Assembly (NCBI GenBank): GCA_026826555.1
Contig: JAKSZT010053881.1
Span: 6,580,502-6,644,501, forward strand
Source of the DNA: Tolypeutes matacus
Lineage: Eukaryota > Chordata > Mammalia > Cingulata > Chlamyphoridae
Direction of reading: 5' to 3'
Length of the DNA stretch: 64,000 nucleotides
Shown: piece after piece, positions 32,315-44,631 of the stretch
How positions within the stretch are numbered: the first letter of the stretch is position 1
How the letters are laid out: each line of letters opens with the position of its first letter
The notes under the pieces: model-generated
The model's database searches: none
The model's input: the letters and a program-made list of their open reading frames with translations, nothing else
What the model was told of the DNA's origin: nothing
Program-made: the position numbers and the translations under genes

Positions 32315-34865
32315 TTGAGTTGGAATTCAAGGCCTTGACTTTATTTGGATAAGATGATTCAAATCATGGTATTTTAGAGTTGCATGGAAGAGACCTTAGA
32401 GAGTTATCTATTGATTTTTAACATTCTTATATGATAGATGTCTTTGAGAGTCTTTCTCTGAGTAATGCAAACCTGTTTCATATGCATAAAATTTTAACAA
32501 GCCTTGAAGTCATCCTTAGACCCCCAAGTTCATACCCATATTTAATATCTACTTCAGTTCTTTCTTTCTACCAGTAAGACCTTAAAGACTATGATCAGTG
32601 ACTTTGACCTTAGAAAGTGAGGAATAAAAGCAATTGTGGTCTAGAAGGCATCTCCTGCTTTCTTTGTATATACACCACTTTCATTTACGTGGAGTGAAAC
32701 CTTCCCAAATAGTTTATGTGGCATGTCTTATTTTCCTCTTTCCTGACCGATAGCTTAGCATACATAACATCCCAAGGATTCCAAATGTCCTGGAAAAATA
32801 TGACCAAGGAGAATTTAGGTTGACAGCAGGAGAGGAAAAAGCAAAAAAGGAAATGGGGATCTTGGAGTAGGATTTTTCTTGCAAATGAAACTTTGGCAAC
32901 TCATTGTTTTAAAGAATGAATAGAAACTGATAATGCCTTTGAAGGTCTCTGAATGTACAGGCAGCAGAGAGACTGGAGATGGGAAAGGCCTTGCCCGGGT
33001 TTCAGTCAGGGCAGTGCCTCCCTAAGGTGAAACAACAGACTCCCTCACCCCACCCAGGATTTCCTTTGGGTACATTTTATACAGAAACAGTACTTGGAAG
33101 ATAAACTTGTCACTTCCAGGAAAATATTCACTATAGCAACTTATCTTCCCAACCACACTTCCTTAACAGATGTCTCAACTTTTAGTTCGACAATATAACC
33201 AAAAAATTTGTGTAGTAATCATCCACACTGTGGAATGAGTACGTGACTTCCAAATTTGGATTCCGTTTCAATTTGCATCTTCAAGATTTGCTAATGAAAT
33301 ACATCTGTCTTAACAACCTCAGAAGCTTAGCAATTCTACCCCTATAGATATTGATAGTTAATGAATTTTTAGGCTGCTTTCTGTTATTGCTCACTTAAAG
33401 GCAAAGAAAACCTACTTTTCCAGTTAGAATTGCCCCTTAGTGTACTGACAACTCTATAAAAGAAATAATTTTACCCTTTTCTCTCAATCAATAAAGGTCC
33501 TTTCCCTCATATTGTTCCCTACCCCCACCCCACCCTATGTTTTTGGGTATTTCCAGCCTACTTTTTCATCTGTGTGCCTTGTTACTATGGTGATGGGCAC
33601 CATAGTAATAAAGAACAAAGCAGATGTAATAAGCATCTCCTACATGGTTTACAAATGCTAAAAAGGGATCTAGGCTTTCCAGGCATGGCTTCTTCATTTT
33701 TGGTGGTAGACCTGGGCCAGCCCAACTTGGACAGGTGCACAGGCACAGACTGATTTGGGAGCTGCGCAATCCCCATCGTCCTGCACTTGACCAGTCCTTT
33801 CTCTGCTCAGGAGTCATTGAAGGTAAAGACCCAATGGGAGCCTGTGGAGGGGATGTTGTATAGCAGTTAGTGCCGCAGATACAGTCAGCCCACCACAATG
33901 GACAGATACATATGCTGAAGGGAACTTTGGGCCAGTTTTATTTGTTTGCTAGTCATTAATGTATTACTTGATTTCACATCATTAACCGTAACCTTTTCAA
34001 TACAGTAGATTTACCAGCTTAGGTTTTTTTCTCCCTTTAAGATACTTCGATTGAACAAGATTTTTTAAAAATTATATAAAAGTCAATTTTGAATACTAAG
34101 AGCTTGCAGTATTTGCTTCTAGCCATTGAATTTTTTAATAAGTTTGTTAAACTGTTAACAGGTGCTAATTTTCTGATCGTTTTAGAATTACAATGAAATA
34201 TGCTCCAGATCTTATGAAAATTAGCGTTTTTTGTAAGATCCAGAAGATGCCCAGAGGTAGTCTTCAGTCTTCTACATACATGTTCATTCTTTCACATATT
34301 ACATTTTCATGTATCTTATCTTGGGCTCCCCTAATGAATTATCCAAGAGTAAATAAAATATTCCAGTTGTTTCCATTTTCTGGATAATTATTTTAAAATA
34401 TATTATTTTTTAAAATTTTTATATTGCTTATATTTTTATGTTTGGGGGACACATTCAGTTTAAAATAATGTAGCACAATATTTTAAAATATCAAGTTGTG
34501 GTACATGAAGCAGATTTTTGGAGTTAAACATGCTGAATATTCCATGTGCCTGTTGTATTGTGGCACAAGAGCCTGAAGTTCTTCCAGTTCTAAAATCTTG
34601 TTTCTTTGCCCATGTGGCTCCTTTCCTTTTGCCTGATGAATCCGTGTTTTGCTTATTGAGTTATCTGCTGTAATGATTGTGACACTGGTGTGAAAATATG
34701 CTTGGAATTAACCCCACACATTATGAACTTTTGAAATACCTACACAGTGTACCCCTCCCCCCCATAGTCGGCTTTCCCCCTTTGTGGCATGAATGCAAGA
34801 ATGAGGGAACTGGAGTGGGAGTTGTAACACCCAGTGCTGACTCGGCTCAGCCTCTGTCTGGGGCC
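32315..34865. other. Repeat-poor intronic DNA
   Basis: About 2.5 kb in which I recognise no interspersed repeat. It contains a perfect palindrome at 33,582-33,608. A 110-codon minus frame (33,566-33,898) lacks motifs. Repeat-poor stretches in an otherwise repeat-dense intron can hold conserved regulatory elements, but that is not shown here. Confidence 0.4.
33582..33608. promoter_or_regulatory. Perfect 11-bp palindrome resembling an RFX X-box
   Basis: Arms TTACTATGGTG (33,582-33,592) and CACCATAGTAA (33,598-33,608) with a 5-base spacer. GTTACTATGGTGAT on the plus strand matches the RFX consensus GTTRCCATGGYRAC at 12 of 14 positions. The opposite arm gives a weaker match. Binding is not demonstrated. 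Confidence 0.3.
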
Positions 34866-34885
34866 AGCCTGGAGATACATTTTTT

Positions 34886-35059
34886 TTTTTTTTTTAATAG
34901 TTTATTTATTCATTTATCCCCCCCTGCTGCTCGTGCTCACCGGGTCAGCCAACCACGCCGCGCGGGCGGGCCCGCCCCCACCAGGAGGCCCCGGGAACCG
35001 AACCCGGGGCCCCCCACACGGCAAACGGGAGCCCCACTGACCGAGCCACAGCCGCTTCC
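34886..35059 (-). mobile_element. DAS-type SINE, young
   Basis: Minus-strand copy with head GGGAAGCGGCTGTGGCTCGG, B box GGGTTCGGTTCCCGG and many intact CpGs. The target duplication CTGGAGATACATTTTT is perfect (34,869-34,884 and 35,060-35,075). Intact CpGs and the perfect duplication indicate a recent insertion. Confidence 0.95.
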
Positions 35060-35079
35060 CTGGAGATACATTTTTAACC

Positions 35080-36575
35080 CTGCAAACAGCACACAGTTTC
35101 ACCAGCAACATCCGAAGCCACGAGGAAGGTTTTGAAGCAGGAAGTGACATTAGATTTGTTTTGGGAAATATCTCTGATGAATGTGTTGGAGAGGAGAGAG
35201 ATCATATTGGGAAACCAAGTAGAACAGTGGGGATGGAGGAGAAGATACAAAGAAGTCATAGGATGGATTGTATGCTTTCTTAATATGTATCAATAAAATT
35301 GATTTTTTTAAAAAGTCATAGGACTAAGTATTTCCATTTACTTTCATCATAAAATTCCTATTGCAATTACTTATGAAAAGCGGTGCTTTCTGAAGTTTTA
35401 AGGTAACTTTTCAATACTTTCAGAGAAGAAATAGATTTGTTCTCTCTCAAATATATATCGGATCTCCCAGATCTTTAAATTTCAGGTTTCTAATGAATAT
35501 TGATTATGTTAGCCTAATTTTTTAAAATCATAGCTTCTAAACATGATTGTCTTCTGAATGAAAATGGGAAAGTATATGGAAAGTATATTCTACAGAAAGA
35601 ATCATGACTCTTTTGCACTAAAGAAGCCTGCTGGATCCGAGTTTTCACTCCATGCAGGACGGCTCCTTGTCTTCTCTAGGGTTTGAAAGCTGTGGGCACA
35701 TTTAATAGGTTTCATGGCCTGGGGAGAACAGAGCTTTTATTTATGAGTAGTTTACTCCTTCGGGGATGACTGTTCTCTGATGCCTTCTGGGCAGAGGTAG
35801 TTTCATGGTTGCTTTTGATATTATCATCAGTCTGAAGGTAGAAAGTCAGCCAGTTAGAATTATTCCTTTTTTTTTTTTTTTTTTTTTTAACCAAATAGAA
35901 AGCTGCCATTCTTAGAGTTTGCATCACTCGGCTAAAGCTAAGGCAGATGGTAGGGAAGACCTCAAGCTTTTCACTGGCTTTTACTACCACACCATGTGTC
36001 TCAGGCAGCCAGCCTTATATACTCTTTTGAACCCAAAGGGTTGACTAATACCAAGAATCAATTTTTCATGATAATTTTAGCAGCTACTCTTTTGATATTG
36101 ACATACATAGTTAAATGTGTAGTTTTAAAATTTAAATGCCATATATGGATTTTTACTAAGATGGGTTAAAATTCTGGGTGCTTTTGAAATGTGAATGTAA
36201 ACATAGGCTACTCTCATGTACTACAAAGATGGAACTAGACAGAGATATTTCCTGGCCCTGAATGTGTTTTGCTTCTATGACTTGGTGATTATTTTTCATT
36301 TCTTGATTGTATACTGACTTTGGAGGAGAGGGACTCAAGAGAATACTATCTGCTAGGGCAAACTTTTTCTGGTAGAGACCTGTCAGTGGCCTGGCCCCCC
36401 CTGCATCCATGAATATAGCTCTTGTTGGCCTCAGAATTTTCAGAGGGGTCCCTCTACCTCCTGCTCCACTTGGATGACTCCTACCCTTCCTTTTAGTTCT
36501 AGCTTTGTGGCTCCTTCACAGCAGGGTGCAACAGTACTTGCTGTGATTATGATAAAATAATTGTCTAACTATTTG
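35080..36575. other. Intronic DNA, no gene seen
   Basis: A 22-T run at 35,867-35,888 may mark a decayed minus-strand retroposon. CAATAAAATTGATTTTTTTAAAAAG near 35,290 resembles a LINE 3' end. Nothing firmer. Confidence 0.4.
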
Positions 36576-36579
36576 TTTA

Positions 36580-36720
36580 ATCTTTGTCTCTCTCACCAAA
36601 CTGTAAATTCTATGAGGCAGGGATAGCATCTGTTTTACCATTGTTGAGTCTACAATGCCTGGCTTGGTGCCTGCCATATAATAGCCACTAAATACTTGAT
36701 GAATGAATGAATATTCTGTT
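36580..36720 (+). repeat. L2 3'-end relic
   Basis: TGTAAATTCTATGAGGCAGG, GATAGCATCTGTTTTACCAT, ATGCCTGGCTTGGTGCCTGC and GATGAATGAATGAAT are the L2 3' terminus. Confidence 0.8.
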
Positions 36721-36814
36721 GTTCATTACATTGAACTAAGCTCCTGTTTATTCCTCTTGAAGATCTCTTTAAAGATTATTCACCTTGATGCTAGTTTACT
36801 GTTACAAGTTAACC

Positions 36815-36960
36815 AGCTGCATGGGCTTAGGTAAGTCACATAACTCTTTCTGTCACAGTTGCCTCATCTTTAAAGTGGAGATAAACCCTCCTAGGATTGT
36901 TGGGAATATTAAGTAAGTTAATTGATGTAAGGCATTCAGAAGAATATTTAATACATGGTT
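36815..36960 (+). repeat. MIR relic
   Basis: GCTGCATGGGCTTAGGTAAG, TCACAGTTGCCTCATCTTTA, AAGTGGAGATAAACCCTCCT and AGGATTGTTGGGAATATTAA follow the MIR core. Confidence 0.75.
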
Positions 36961-36964
36961 ATCT

Positions 36965-39175
36965 TGGGATGCGCGCTGGCTTCTATGAGTATCATAATAC
37001 ACTGACCATATTCGACTACTCCAACCTCACATCAGCCTCTTTTTAGAGCCTGTGTGTCCTTATATTGGGTTTGTTTGTTTATCTGCTCAGGAAATAGCCT
37101 TCACCAGAACTGTTAGGGTAAACTCCATCTGATTTGTATTTTGATGATTTATAATTTGTCACTTCACTTGGTTACTTTTGAGGTAGAGTCAAATTACTGA
37201 ACACTGAAAAATTAGACTTGTATAGTTCTTGATTTAATAGGAACACTACAGACAAATTAGAAGAAATTATAGCTGCCCAGATAAATAATTTTTTTTATAG
37301 CCTGAAACCTGTTCAGTTTTCACAGTCCCTAAAATTCAACATTATTCAGCAAATGGACAGGTAAAAAAAACTATGGTCTTTTACATTGTCAGTGCATATT
37401 TTGAAGAATATAGGCTTTAACCTCTAAAATTCTTTGATGCTAATTGATCATCCTAATAGTATTCAAATTGACATAAGTCTAGATGGTATACATCCCCTTT
37501 TTATTTGTTAGAAGTCTTGGAACTCCTTTGTTTTTCTGTTGTACCTGAGGGGAACAAAGTCAGTGACTCTGTACCTTATCTTTAAGCAATGTACCTGAGA
37601 AAGATTACTTTAATTAATATGGTCTCTTTTTTTTAAAAAATAATGATTTTTAAAAATCTCTTTAAGTGTGTGTGTGTGGAGAGTCAGATGTAAGGATTCA
37701 TAAAATTACCTTGTTTGTGCAGCGGGCATTTGATGAGATGAAAAGGGAAATAGAGAAAAGGAAAGTATTGTTCTGTAATTTATCCTTCTGAATCTTACTA
37801 TGTTTTTCCTTTCCGATGAAATCCTCAGCAATATTACACATGGCAAGGTCTTATAAAAATTTCTTTCTTAAAATGTTTCCTTTCATAATGAGATTCTGTG
37901 TTGGTACATTGTTGTCATTGTGCTGGGAAATTTGAAATGTTCTCTGTGTGTTTCTGTGATTTTGACCTAATAATCTCATTTGGATTTACCAGGCTTAGCA
38001 GCTGTTGTTTTATTGACTGTGGCTGATTTTCATTAATGTCCAAAGCTGAAAAACCCTTTTTCTTATGTTGGCCTAGATTATTCACAGTTTTATAAAATCT
38101 AAATCTTTTCCCCAGTCCCTGTAATTTTTATTTACTTGTAAGAAAATTTACAGTAATAATATTCCAATGGGAGGTTTAGACATGCTAAACCTATTTGCAG
38201 ATCTCTCATGGGACACTAAAGCACCTTTGCAGTGTGGTATGTAGAACTGTGTTTTGTTGATAAAGCCATCTATTCTCTGTTCTACTGGAGGAAGAAAATA
38301 ATTCAATTCATTGTGATTTAACGAGCATTTGTTGTAAGATGATAAATCTTTGAGGTTTGATATTAATGATTATTTGTGCTTTGGCAAAGCAGAGTGAAAA
38401 GTTGAAGTCAAAAGCTTTGAGAATGCTTTAGGAGAACATAAACTCAGAATTATAACCATTTTATTGGAGAATGTTGCAGTTTTATTTGATAATATATGCA
38501 TTATTTTATATATGACAATATATCTTGCATACTTTGTAATTCCTTTTTTTCCTAGTCATAGGGCCAAGAGTTTCTGCACTGGGAGATAATGATGCACAAT
38601 AGCAAAGTGCTTTATCAATTACCAAGCATCTTTACATATATAATCTCATTTGATTCTGACAACCCAGTGAAGGGGAAAAGAAGGAGGGTTACTGTTAATT
38701 CTGATTTCACTGGATGGGTGGCTCAAAAGAAGTCATACAATATACCCAAAATAACACACAAACAGAAGGACTGGGACAAGAGCACAGGCCTTTTACTTCC
38801 ATTCCCAGTGTTCTTCCCACCTCTTCATGCTGTGCCTGCATACCTTTCCTATGCCATAAGTCACTTCCCGCATAAGGAATTTGATCAGTATGCTCCATAA
38901 AACTGCGATTCCAAATTTTAATAAACTTTATAAAACCAAGCAACTGACCTTTAGTTCTTTGCCTACTAAGCAGTTATTATTGCACTATTTGTATAGTCAG
39001 TGAAGTTTCTTACTTTCAGGCGTATAACATTGTGAGTGTGCAGCTTAAGAGGTAAGGAACAACAGGACAGCAGTAAGAGAGGTGTCCAAGGTGACATATG
39101 TTCAGTGGAAACAGTGTAGGAGGTGGGATCTGCAGAGGCTTGCAGAATGAAATAGGTTGTAGAGAGAAGAAGAAG
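36965..39175. other. Repeat-poor AT-rich intronic DNA
   Basis: About 2.2 kb with no recognised interspersed repeat except a short MIR/L2-like phrase near 38,625-38,680 and a TG run at 37,667-37,678. No exon recognised. Confidence 0.4.
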
Positions 39176-39179
39176 GGGA

Positions 39180-39385
39180 TGGAAGGAAAATATTTAAGCA
39201 GAGATGTATAGGAAAGAGTGATGCTGTATTGAAATAATTATAGATGAAGTGGTAAGTCCAGAATTTGCTTTAAATAGCCCTGAACATGGGTGGAATATAA
39301 ATTGAAAATTGTTGAGGCTGGGTATTGGGTATGTTACTTTTTAATGTGTTAGAATTTTTTTCATGATAAAAAGTTTTTTAAAAAT
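39180..39385 (+). repeat. Old LINE 3' end (L1ME/HAL1-like)
   Basis: AGTCCAGAATTTGCTTTAAA, GAAAATTGTTGAGGCTGGGT, ATTGGGTATG and TTCATGATAAAAAGTTTTTT match in order the old 3' end also present at 41,270-41,590. Confidence 0.6.
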
Positions 39386-39852
39386 GGTATGTGTTCTGGG
39401 GACAGTTGGTAGACTGGCATTTCTGTAATGAAGGGTTTGTTCAAAAGCATAGTGGAAAGGCGGTCTGGGATGAGATTTGGTGGGGGGTGGGGGTTCATGA
39501 ATACACACTGTGGCTTTGGGGTGAGTATGGGTACACACTGGTTCATTGACTGGACCTGAGTTTTACCTAAGAGTTTTCTCTCAAGGTGAGCTTGCACTTC
39601 AGCATAGCATCCTCATTCAAGGATGGCAGCCTCACCATCTTAGGCCCTTCCACATCTGATGTACCATATTCAGTTCTGGAAGGCACATTTTAGGAGGGTT
39701 ATCTACAAAGCAAGTTGCAATGGTGGGACACATCAAGCCAGAAGAGAACCATTTCACATCTTCTTAGGAAGTCACCTCCTCTTGTAACACTCCATCTTAA
39801 TCCTGGAAAGGATTTATTTCCCTTTCTTCCTCCAAAGTCCCTTCTCCTTTTT

Positions 39853-40206
39853 TTTCCAGAGATTTATTTTATTTCTCTCTCCCCATCCCCTGGTTGTTTG
39901 AACTTGCTGTGTCTGTTCGTCTTCTTTTGTTTCTTCAGGAAGCACCAGAAACTGAACCCGGGACCTCCGATGTGGGAGGGGGGCGCCTAATCGCTTAAGC
40001 CACCTCCATTCCCTGATTTGTTATATCTCTCATTGTGTTTTTCCTTTTGTGTCTCTTGCTGTGTCATCTTGTCGCATCAGCTCGCCGCTCCTGCCCATTG
40101 CGCCAGCTCACTGTCTTCTTTAGGAGACACAAGGAACCAAACCACCGGCCTCCCATGTGGTAGACAGGAGCCCAATCACTTGAGCCACATCCACTTCCCT
40201 CTCCTA
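39853..40206 (-). mobile_element. Dimeric DAS-type SINE
   Basis: Two full tRNA-headed units in the same orientation: 39,859-40,015 (B-box complement GAAACTGAACCCGGGACC) and 40,016-40,200 (GGAACCAAACCACCGGCC, with GGCTCAAG head on minus). CTCCTTTTT occurs on both outer sides (39,844-39,852 and 40,207-40,215). Only the left unit has the T-rich tail complement at an outer edge, which again suggests a fused transcript. Confidence 0.82.
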
Positions 40207-40427
40207 CTCCTTTTTAAACTCTTTTTCTTTTAGGCACCTGAGAATAGACAGTAAAAGAAAATAAATCATTACTGTGATTCCTCTATGAATGAAATACGTA
40301 TTCATGATAGCAACTAATTTAGCCTCCCAGAAATAGACTTTTAACATCAGCCTGAGTTATACGCAGAAAGAAACACTGAACCATTTAGAAAGCCCAACAC
40401 TTTGATGTAGCTTTATGAAGCAAAGTT

Positions 40428-40921
40428 CCTTCTTCCTTCTTGCCTAAAATGTTTCTCTAACTGCAAAGGAAAAANNNNNNNNNNNNNNNNNNNNNNNNNN
40501 NNNNNNNNNNNNNNNNNNNNNNNNNNNNNNNNNNNNNNNNNNNNNNNNNNNNNNNNNNNNNNNNNNNNNNNNNNNNNNNNNNNNNNNNNNNNNNNNNNNN
40601 NNNNNNNNNNNNNNNNNNNNNNNNNNNNNNNNNNNNNNNNNNNNNNNNNNNNNNNNNNNNNNNNNNNNNNNNNNNNNNNNNNNNNNNNNNNNNNNNNNNN
40701 NNNNNNNNNNNNNNNNNNNNNNNNNNNNNNNNNNNNNNNNNNNNNNNNNNNNNNNNNNNNNNNNNNNNNNNNNNNNNNNNNNNNNNNNNNNNNNNNNNNN
40801 NNNNNNNNNNNNNNNNNNNNNNNNNNNNNNNNNNNNNNNNNNNNNNNNNNNNNNNNNNNNNNNNNNNNNNNNNNCCTTCTTCCTTCTTGCCTAAAATGTT
40901 TCTCTAACTGCAAAGGAAAAA
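40428..40921. other. Assembly gap of 400 N with identical 47-bp flanks
   Basis: N at 40,475-40,874. The 47 bases before it (40,428-40,474) are repeated exactly after it (40,875-40,921). This is what two overlapping contig ends look like when a scaffolder failed to merge them, so the real gap may be absent. A true tandem repeat across the gap is the alternative. Confidence 0.85.
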
Positions 40922-41269
40922 AGAGGAAAGAGTGACATGTCAGAGAAATTCAGGTATTAGGTCATATTAAGGTATTGTTCATTTTTAGATGTGATTCAGT
41001 AGTATGCTGGAGCTGACAGTCAATTGTTAAATTTTCAGGAGTTTTGCAAGCTGGTTGTTAAACATGGTCATTAAAAATTAAATTCTATAAAGTAATATTA
41101 AAGTATTAATAACAAATATAATGCTCAAAACTTATCACTTCCTAATGATTTTACTATAATTTGCTGTTATCTACGTGCTTAAGTTTTCTGTCTAATGTAT
41201 CTGCATACTGGTAAGCCACACATCTCTTCCCAACTCCACTTTCAGCAGCATCATGATGATAGCGTGAAG

Positions 41270-41590
41270 TCACCCGTGGTGGGAACATTTACACCATGGA
41301 GATTGATATGAGAACTTTTTGATTTTTCAGAGAGCTGGTGGTTAAACATCTACCAGCACACCCACTGGGTGTGATTGTGATGCTGTGGTTATGTTTTAGA
41401 TGTACATATATACAGGCTGAAAGGCATAAAGATGAAATATGATATCTGGGATTTGCTTCAAATAATCCAGTGGGTATGAATATCATGATTTTGTTGTACC
41501 AGAGTGATGGATCCATTGGTTTCATTGTGTGATTTTCTCTACTTTGTGTTTGAAATTTTCCTTAATAAAAGTTAAAAGTAAAATTTAAGG
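41270..41590 (+). repeat. Old LINE 3' end (L1ME/HAL1-like)
   Basis: GATATCTGGGATTTGCTTCA, AATAATCCAGTGGGTATGAA and GTTTGAAATTTTCCTTAATA followed by AAAGTTAAAA is a common old LINE 3' terminus. Related to 39,180-39,385. Confidence 0.65.
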
Positions 41591-41715
41591 AATATTACAG
41601 TGACAAGAAATAAATTGCCAACACCCAGTAGACATAGATGGAAATCCAATCCAGCCCTGTCCCTCAAACTTGGATGCCAGCATTTCTCTGATAAAATCTT
41701 TTTCTCTTAATTTTA

Positions 41716-41921
41716 TTTTATTTTATTTTATTTTATTATTATTATTTTTTAAAGATTTTATTTATTTATTCATCTATCCCCCCCCTGCTGCTTGCGCTCG
41801 CCGGGTCAGCCAACCACGCCGTGCGGGCGGGCCCGCCTCCACCAGGAGGCCCCGGGAACCGAACCCGGGGCCTCCCATATGGTAAACGGGAGCCCTACTG
41901 ATTGAGCCACAGCCGCTTCCC
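41716..41921 (-). mobile_element. DAS-type SINE
   Basis: Well-preserved minus-strand copy with head GGGAAGCGGCTGTGGCTCAA, B box GGGTTCGGTTCCCGG, CpG-rich body, and a tail complement that has grown into (TTTTA)n / (TTA)n. TTCTCTTAATTTTA flanks it perfectly (41,702-41,715 and 41,922-41,935). Confidence 0.95.
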
Positions 41922-41939
41922 TTCTCTTAATTTTAGAGC

Positions 41940-43310
41940 CTTTATTTTTGTAACTGGTTCATGTAGATGGTTAAGTTTAGATGTCTTTTTCTCATTAAAT
42001 AAAAATTAAAAAACACTATGTACAGCTTACCCTACCCATAAGGGCAAAGGAGTCCAACAGCGCCCTCCCTAGGTCACTGAAAGGCTCTCTAATCACAGTC
42101 GGGGCAAGAGGGGAAGGCATTTGTTGGATTGCAATCTTGTTTGCAGAACCAGATGTACAAAAAGGGGAAAATGAATCAAGTTATTGTTCAGAGGGCTACT
42201 TGGGGCTATATAACAGCTGTGTACCCTTTAGATTTATTTTCAGTCTGATTTGAGTCATTGCCCAAGAAAGAAGCGCTGTCAAATGAATCATCTTCTGTAC
42301 AGATGATGAGAGTCTAAGTTTTGCCTCCTGATACAGTTGTCATGTTTGCAATTGTTGGCCTATGAATGAAATTAGACCCAATGTGGTGATTTAAAAGTGT
42401 GGCTTACATTATACACGGACTACCATTTCAGAGAGTGCAAAAGGGAAATTTTTTTTTCTAACATATATTTAGACCTCAAAGGGAAATGTTTGTTGATTGC
42501 AAAGTAACATAAACTTACTTTTATTCCCTAAGTTTGGAGTCCTTTTGTTCTCATTCTTAATTTGAATTTGGAGTGTGGGAATAGTTTCTTCTTTGATTTG
42601 GCTGTATAATAATTCATATGGACTAAATCTAGTTGACCAGGAAAAAATTTATGTTGAGTAGTGAAGGCAGGTGGTTGCTGTGATTATCCCATCAAACTGG
42701 GTAGTGAGAAAATTATTAGGTTTTATAATAGGGACAGAGAAGGACAATAGGACCTTCAAGGGAAAGTAGTCATAATATCTGTCTTGTCATTTTAAGTTCT
42801 GTGAGTCTCTTGTCCATGTCGGGATAAAGGCTCAGACCCCTCTCTAGGTTTACCCACACTCACAAAAAAATAAAAATGTCAAAGAATGAAAACACGAAAA
42901 CAACAGCTGTCAAGTGCCTGTCACCTGGGCTCAGAAGTACCAAAAGTGGGCTCGGGTGGAAGCAGATGCTTCAAAAAGGAATTGAGACCAGAGACAACAG
43001 AAGTTAGAATAGAGCAGACAGAAGAATCATCATACTTCCTCCTCACATGGCAGCTAGAAAGAGAAACCACTTGGAGAACCCGGGGACCTTTGACACTTGG
43101 CTGCAGTCTCGCTCATGTTAATTCCTTTGGCCAATAACCTCCAGGGCCCTGCAGGGTCCCACCACATTATAAGTCTTTGCAGAATTTCTTTAGGGTATAT
43201 AAATGGAAGTCATGATTAGAAATTAAGTTGGACTGTGGAGATTACACAAGTGCGAACAGAAAACACTTTAAGTACTTGAAGTGTAATAATCACAAGATTG
43301 TGATTTATTC
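41940..43310. other. Intronic DNA, no gene seen
   Basis: No repeat recognised with confidence. An 83-codon plus frame (42,886-43,137) lacks motifs. Confidence 0.45.
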
Positions 43311-43314
43311 ACTC

Positions 43315-43449
43315 AAATTTTTATTGAACTCCTACTATCTGGGTTAAGTGCTGGGCATACATTAGTGAACCCTATAGATAAAATCTCTGTGCTCCTGGAG
43401 CTTACTGCCTTGTTGATGGAGACAGATAGTACATAAAATAAATATGTAG
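43315..43449 (+). repeat. Ancient interspersed repeat relic
   Basis: TTTATTGAACTCCTACTATC, GTGCTGGGCATACATTAGTG, CCTGGAGCTTACTGCCTTG and GACAGATAGTACATAAAATA follow the same ancient consensus as 32,030-32,310. A SINE interrupts it at 43,450. Confidence 0.65.
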
Positions 43450-43560
43450 GAAAACGGATGTGGCTCAAGAGGTTTGGCGTCCTTCTACCATATGGAGAGA
43501 CCGGGGTTCGATCCCCGGTACCTCCCGGTAAAAAACAGAAACAAAAACAAAAACAAAAAC
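43450..43560 (+). mobile_element. tRNA-like SINE, short form, young
   Basis: Head GAAAACGGATGTGGCTCAAG, B box GGGGTTCGATCCCCGG, CTCCCGG joint, then a tail of AAAAAC repeats. The target duplication AAATAAATATGTAG is perfect (43,436-43,449 and 43,561-43,574). Confidence 0.92.
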
Positions 43561-43574
43561 AAATAAATATGTAG

Positions 43575-44385
43575 TACTTTAAAAGAAAGTAAATTCAGTG
43601 GGAAAAAAATAAAACAGGAACAATTCTTTAGAACCAAATTCTCCAAAGGCACATTTTTCAGCTCTGCCAAAGCTAGCAAAGAGACTTGATATTTAGAAAA
43701 ATTTAAAACTTAACCACATCTGAAATTCCCTTACGTTTCTTTAAACCCTATTGATAAGCTAAGTATTTTCACTATTTCTGCAATCAGTAAATTTAGAGCA
43801 CAAAGTCAAATACAAGTAGCTTGGGAGAGGTATCACCCTTTTCACACTGAAGTGAAGTGAAAAATATATCTTACAAGCTTTGTTAGAGAGTTGGCGGTTC
43901 ATGATGAGGAAGGCAATGAAGGCAAAGAGCACCTACAATAGAGAGACTGGAAGTTATTTAAAAACGTCTTTGTTTGATTCCAATCCTGGTCACCTCCAGT
44001 TTGACAGACAACTATAAGCCATTCAAAGAAGCATTTTGTGGGTGTGTGTGTGTTTTAATTTGCACATACTTTATCTCTTAGACTCAGTTGTCTTCATAAG
44101 AAATGAAATTGTCCCATCTGTAAATATTCAGAAAAGAAGGTATTTAACAATTGTGTCTTTACATGGGAGAGGAACTAAAGTTACATTTAGTTCTTTATTT
44201 TAAATACCTTATTTTTTCCCAAATTACCATGTACAGGCCTCTAAACCCAATATTAGCCAGTGACTGTGCCAGAAATGAACAATCTAACAAATTCATTCAT
44301 ATTCTCTCCTCTCTCCGGGGCTCCAGTTTGTATACAACTGCCTTCTAGACCTTGCCATCTGGATGGCCCACAGGTACTGCAAACA
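43575..44385. other. Intronic DNA, no gene seen
   Basis: AT-rich; a GTGTGT run at 44,040-44,053. Nothing recognised. Confidence 0.45.
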
Positions 44386-44395
44386 CAGCATTTTA

Positions 44396-44504
44396 TCTTT
44401 TATTTATTTATATATTTATTTATTTTTAAAGCATTACCTGGGATTGAACCTAGGACCTCATACATGGGAAGCAGGCACTCAACCACTGAGATGCACCTGC
44501 TCCC
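44396..44504 (-). mobile_element. tRNA-like SINE, short form
   Basis: Minus-strand head GGGAGCAGGTGCATCTCAGT, B-box complement GGGATTGAACCTAGGACC, and TTTA-rich tail complement. A clear target duplication was not established. Confidence 0.8.
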
Positions 44505-44631
44505 ATAAAAGTAGCATTTTAAAACCCACATTCATCATGTTCCTCCACTAACCTGTTTTCACCATTGACCCAATGGCTAAAAGTAGGGTAGTCACTTGTC
44601 CTTGAGTCCTGGCTCTCCTTAATGTCCAGTC

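Noticed and set aside
33566..33898. 110-codon minus frame
   Set aside because: No recognisable motif; contains the palindrome; probably chance.
40413..40913. 166-codon frame crossing the first N gap
   Set aside because: The frame is made of undetermined bases; its two ends are the duplicated contig edge.
43450..43560. tRNA gene
   Set aside because: Has A and B boxes, but is followed by an A-rich tail and flanked by a perfect target duplication, so it is a SINE. The same applies to the other tRNA-like heads.
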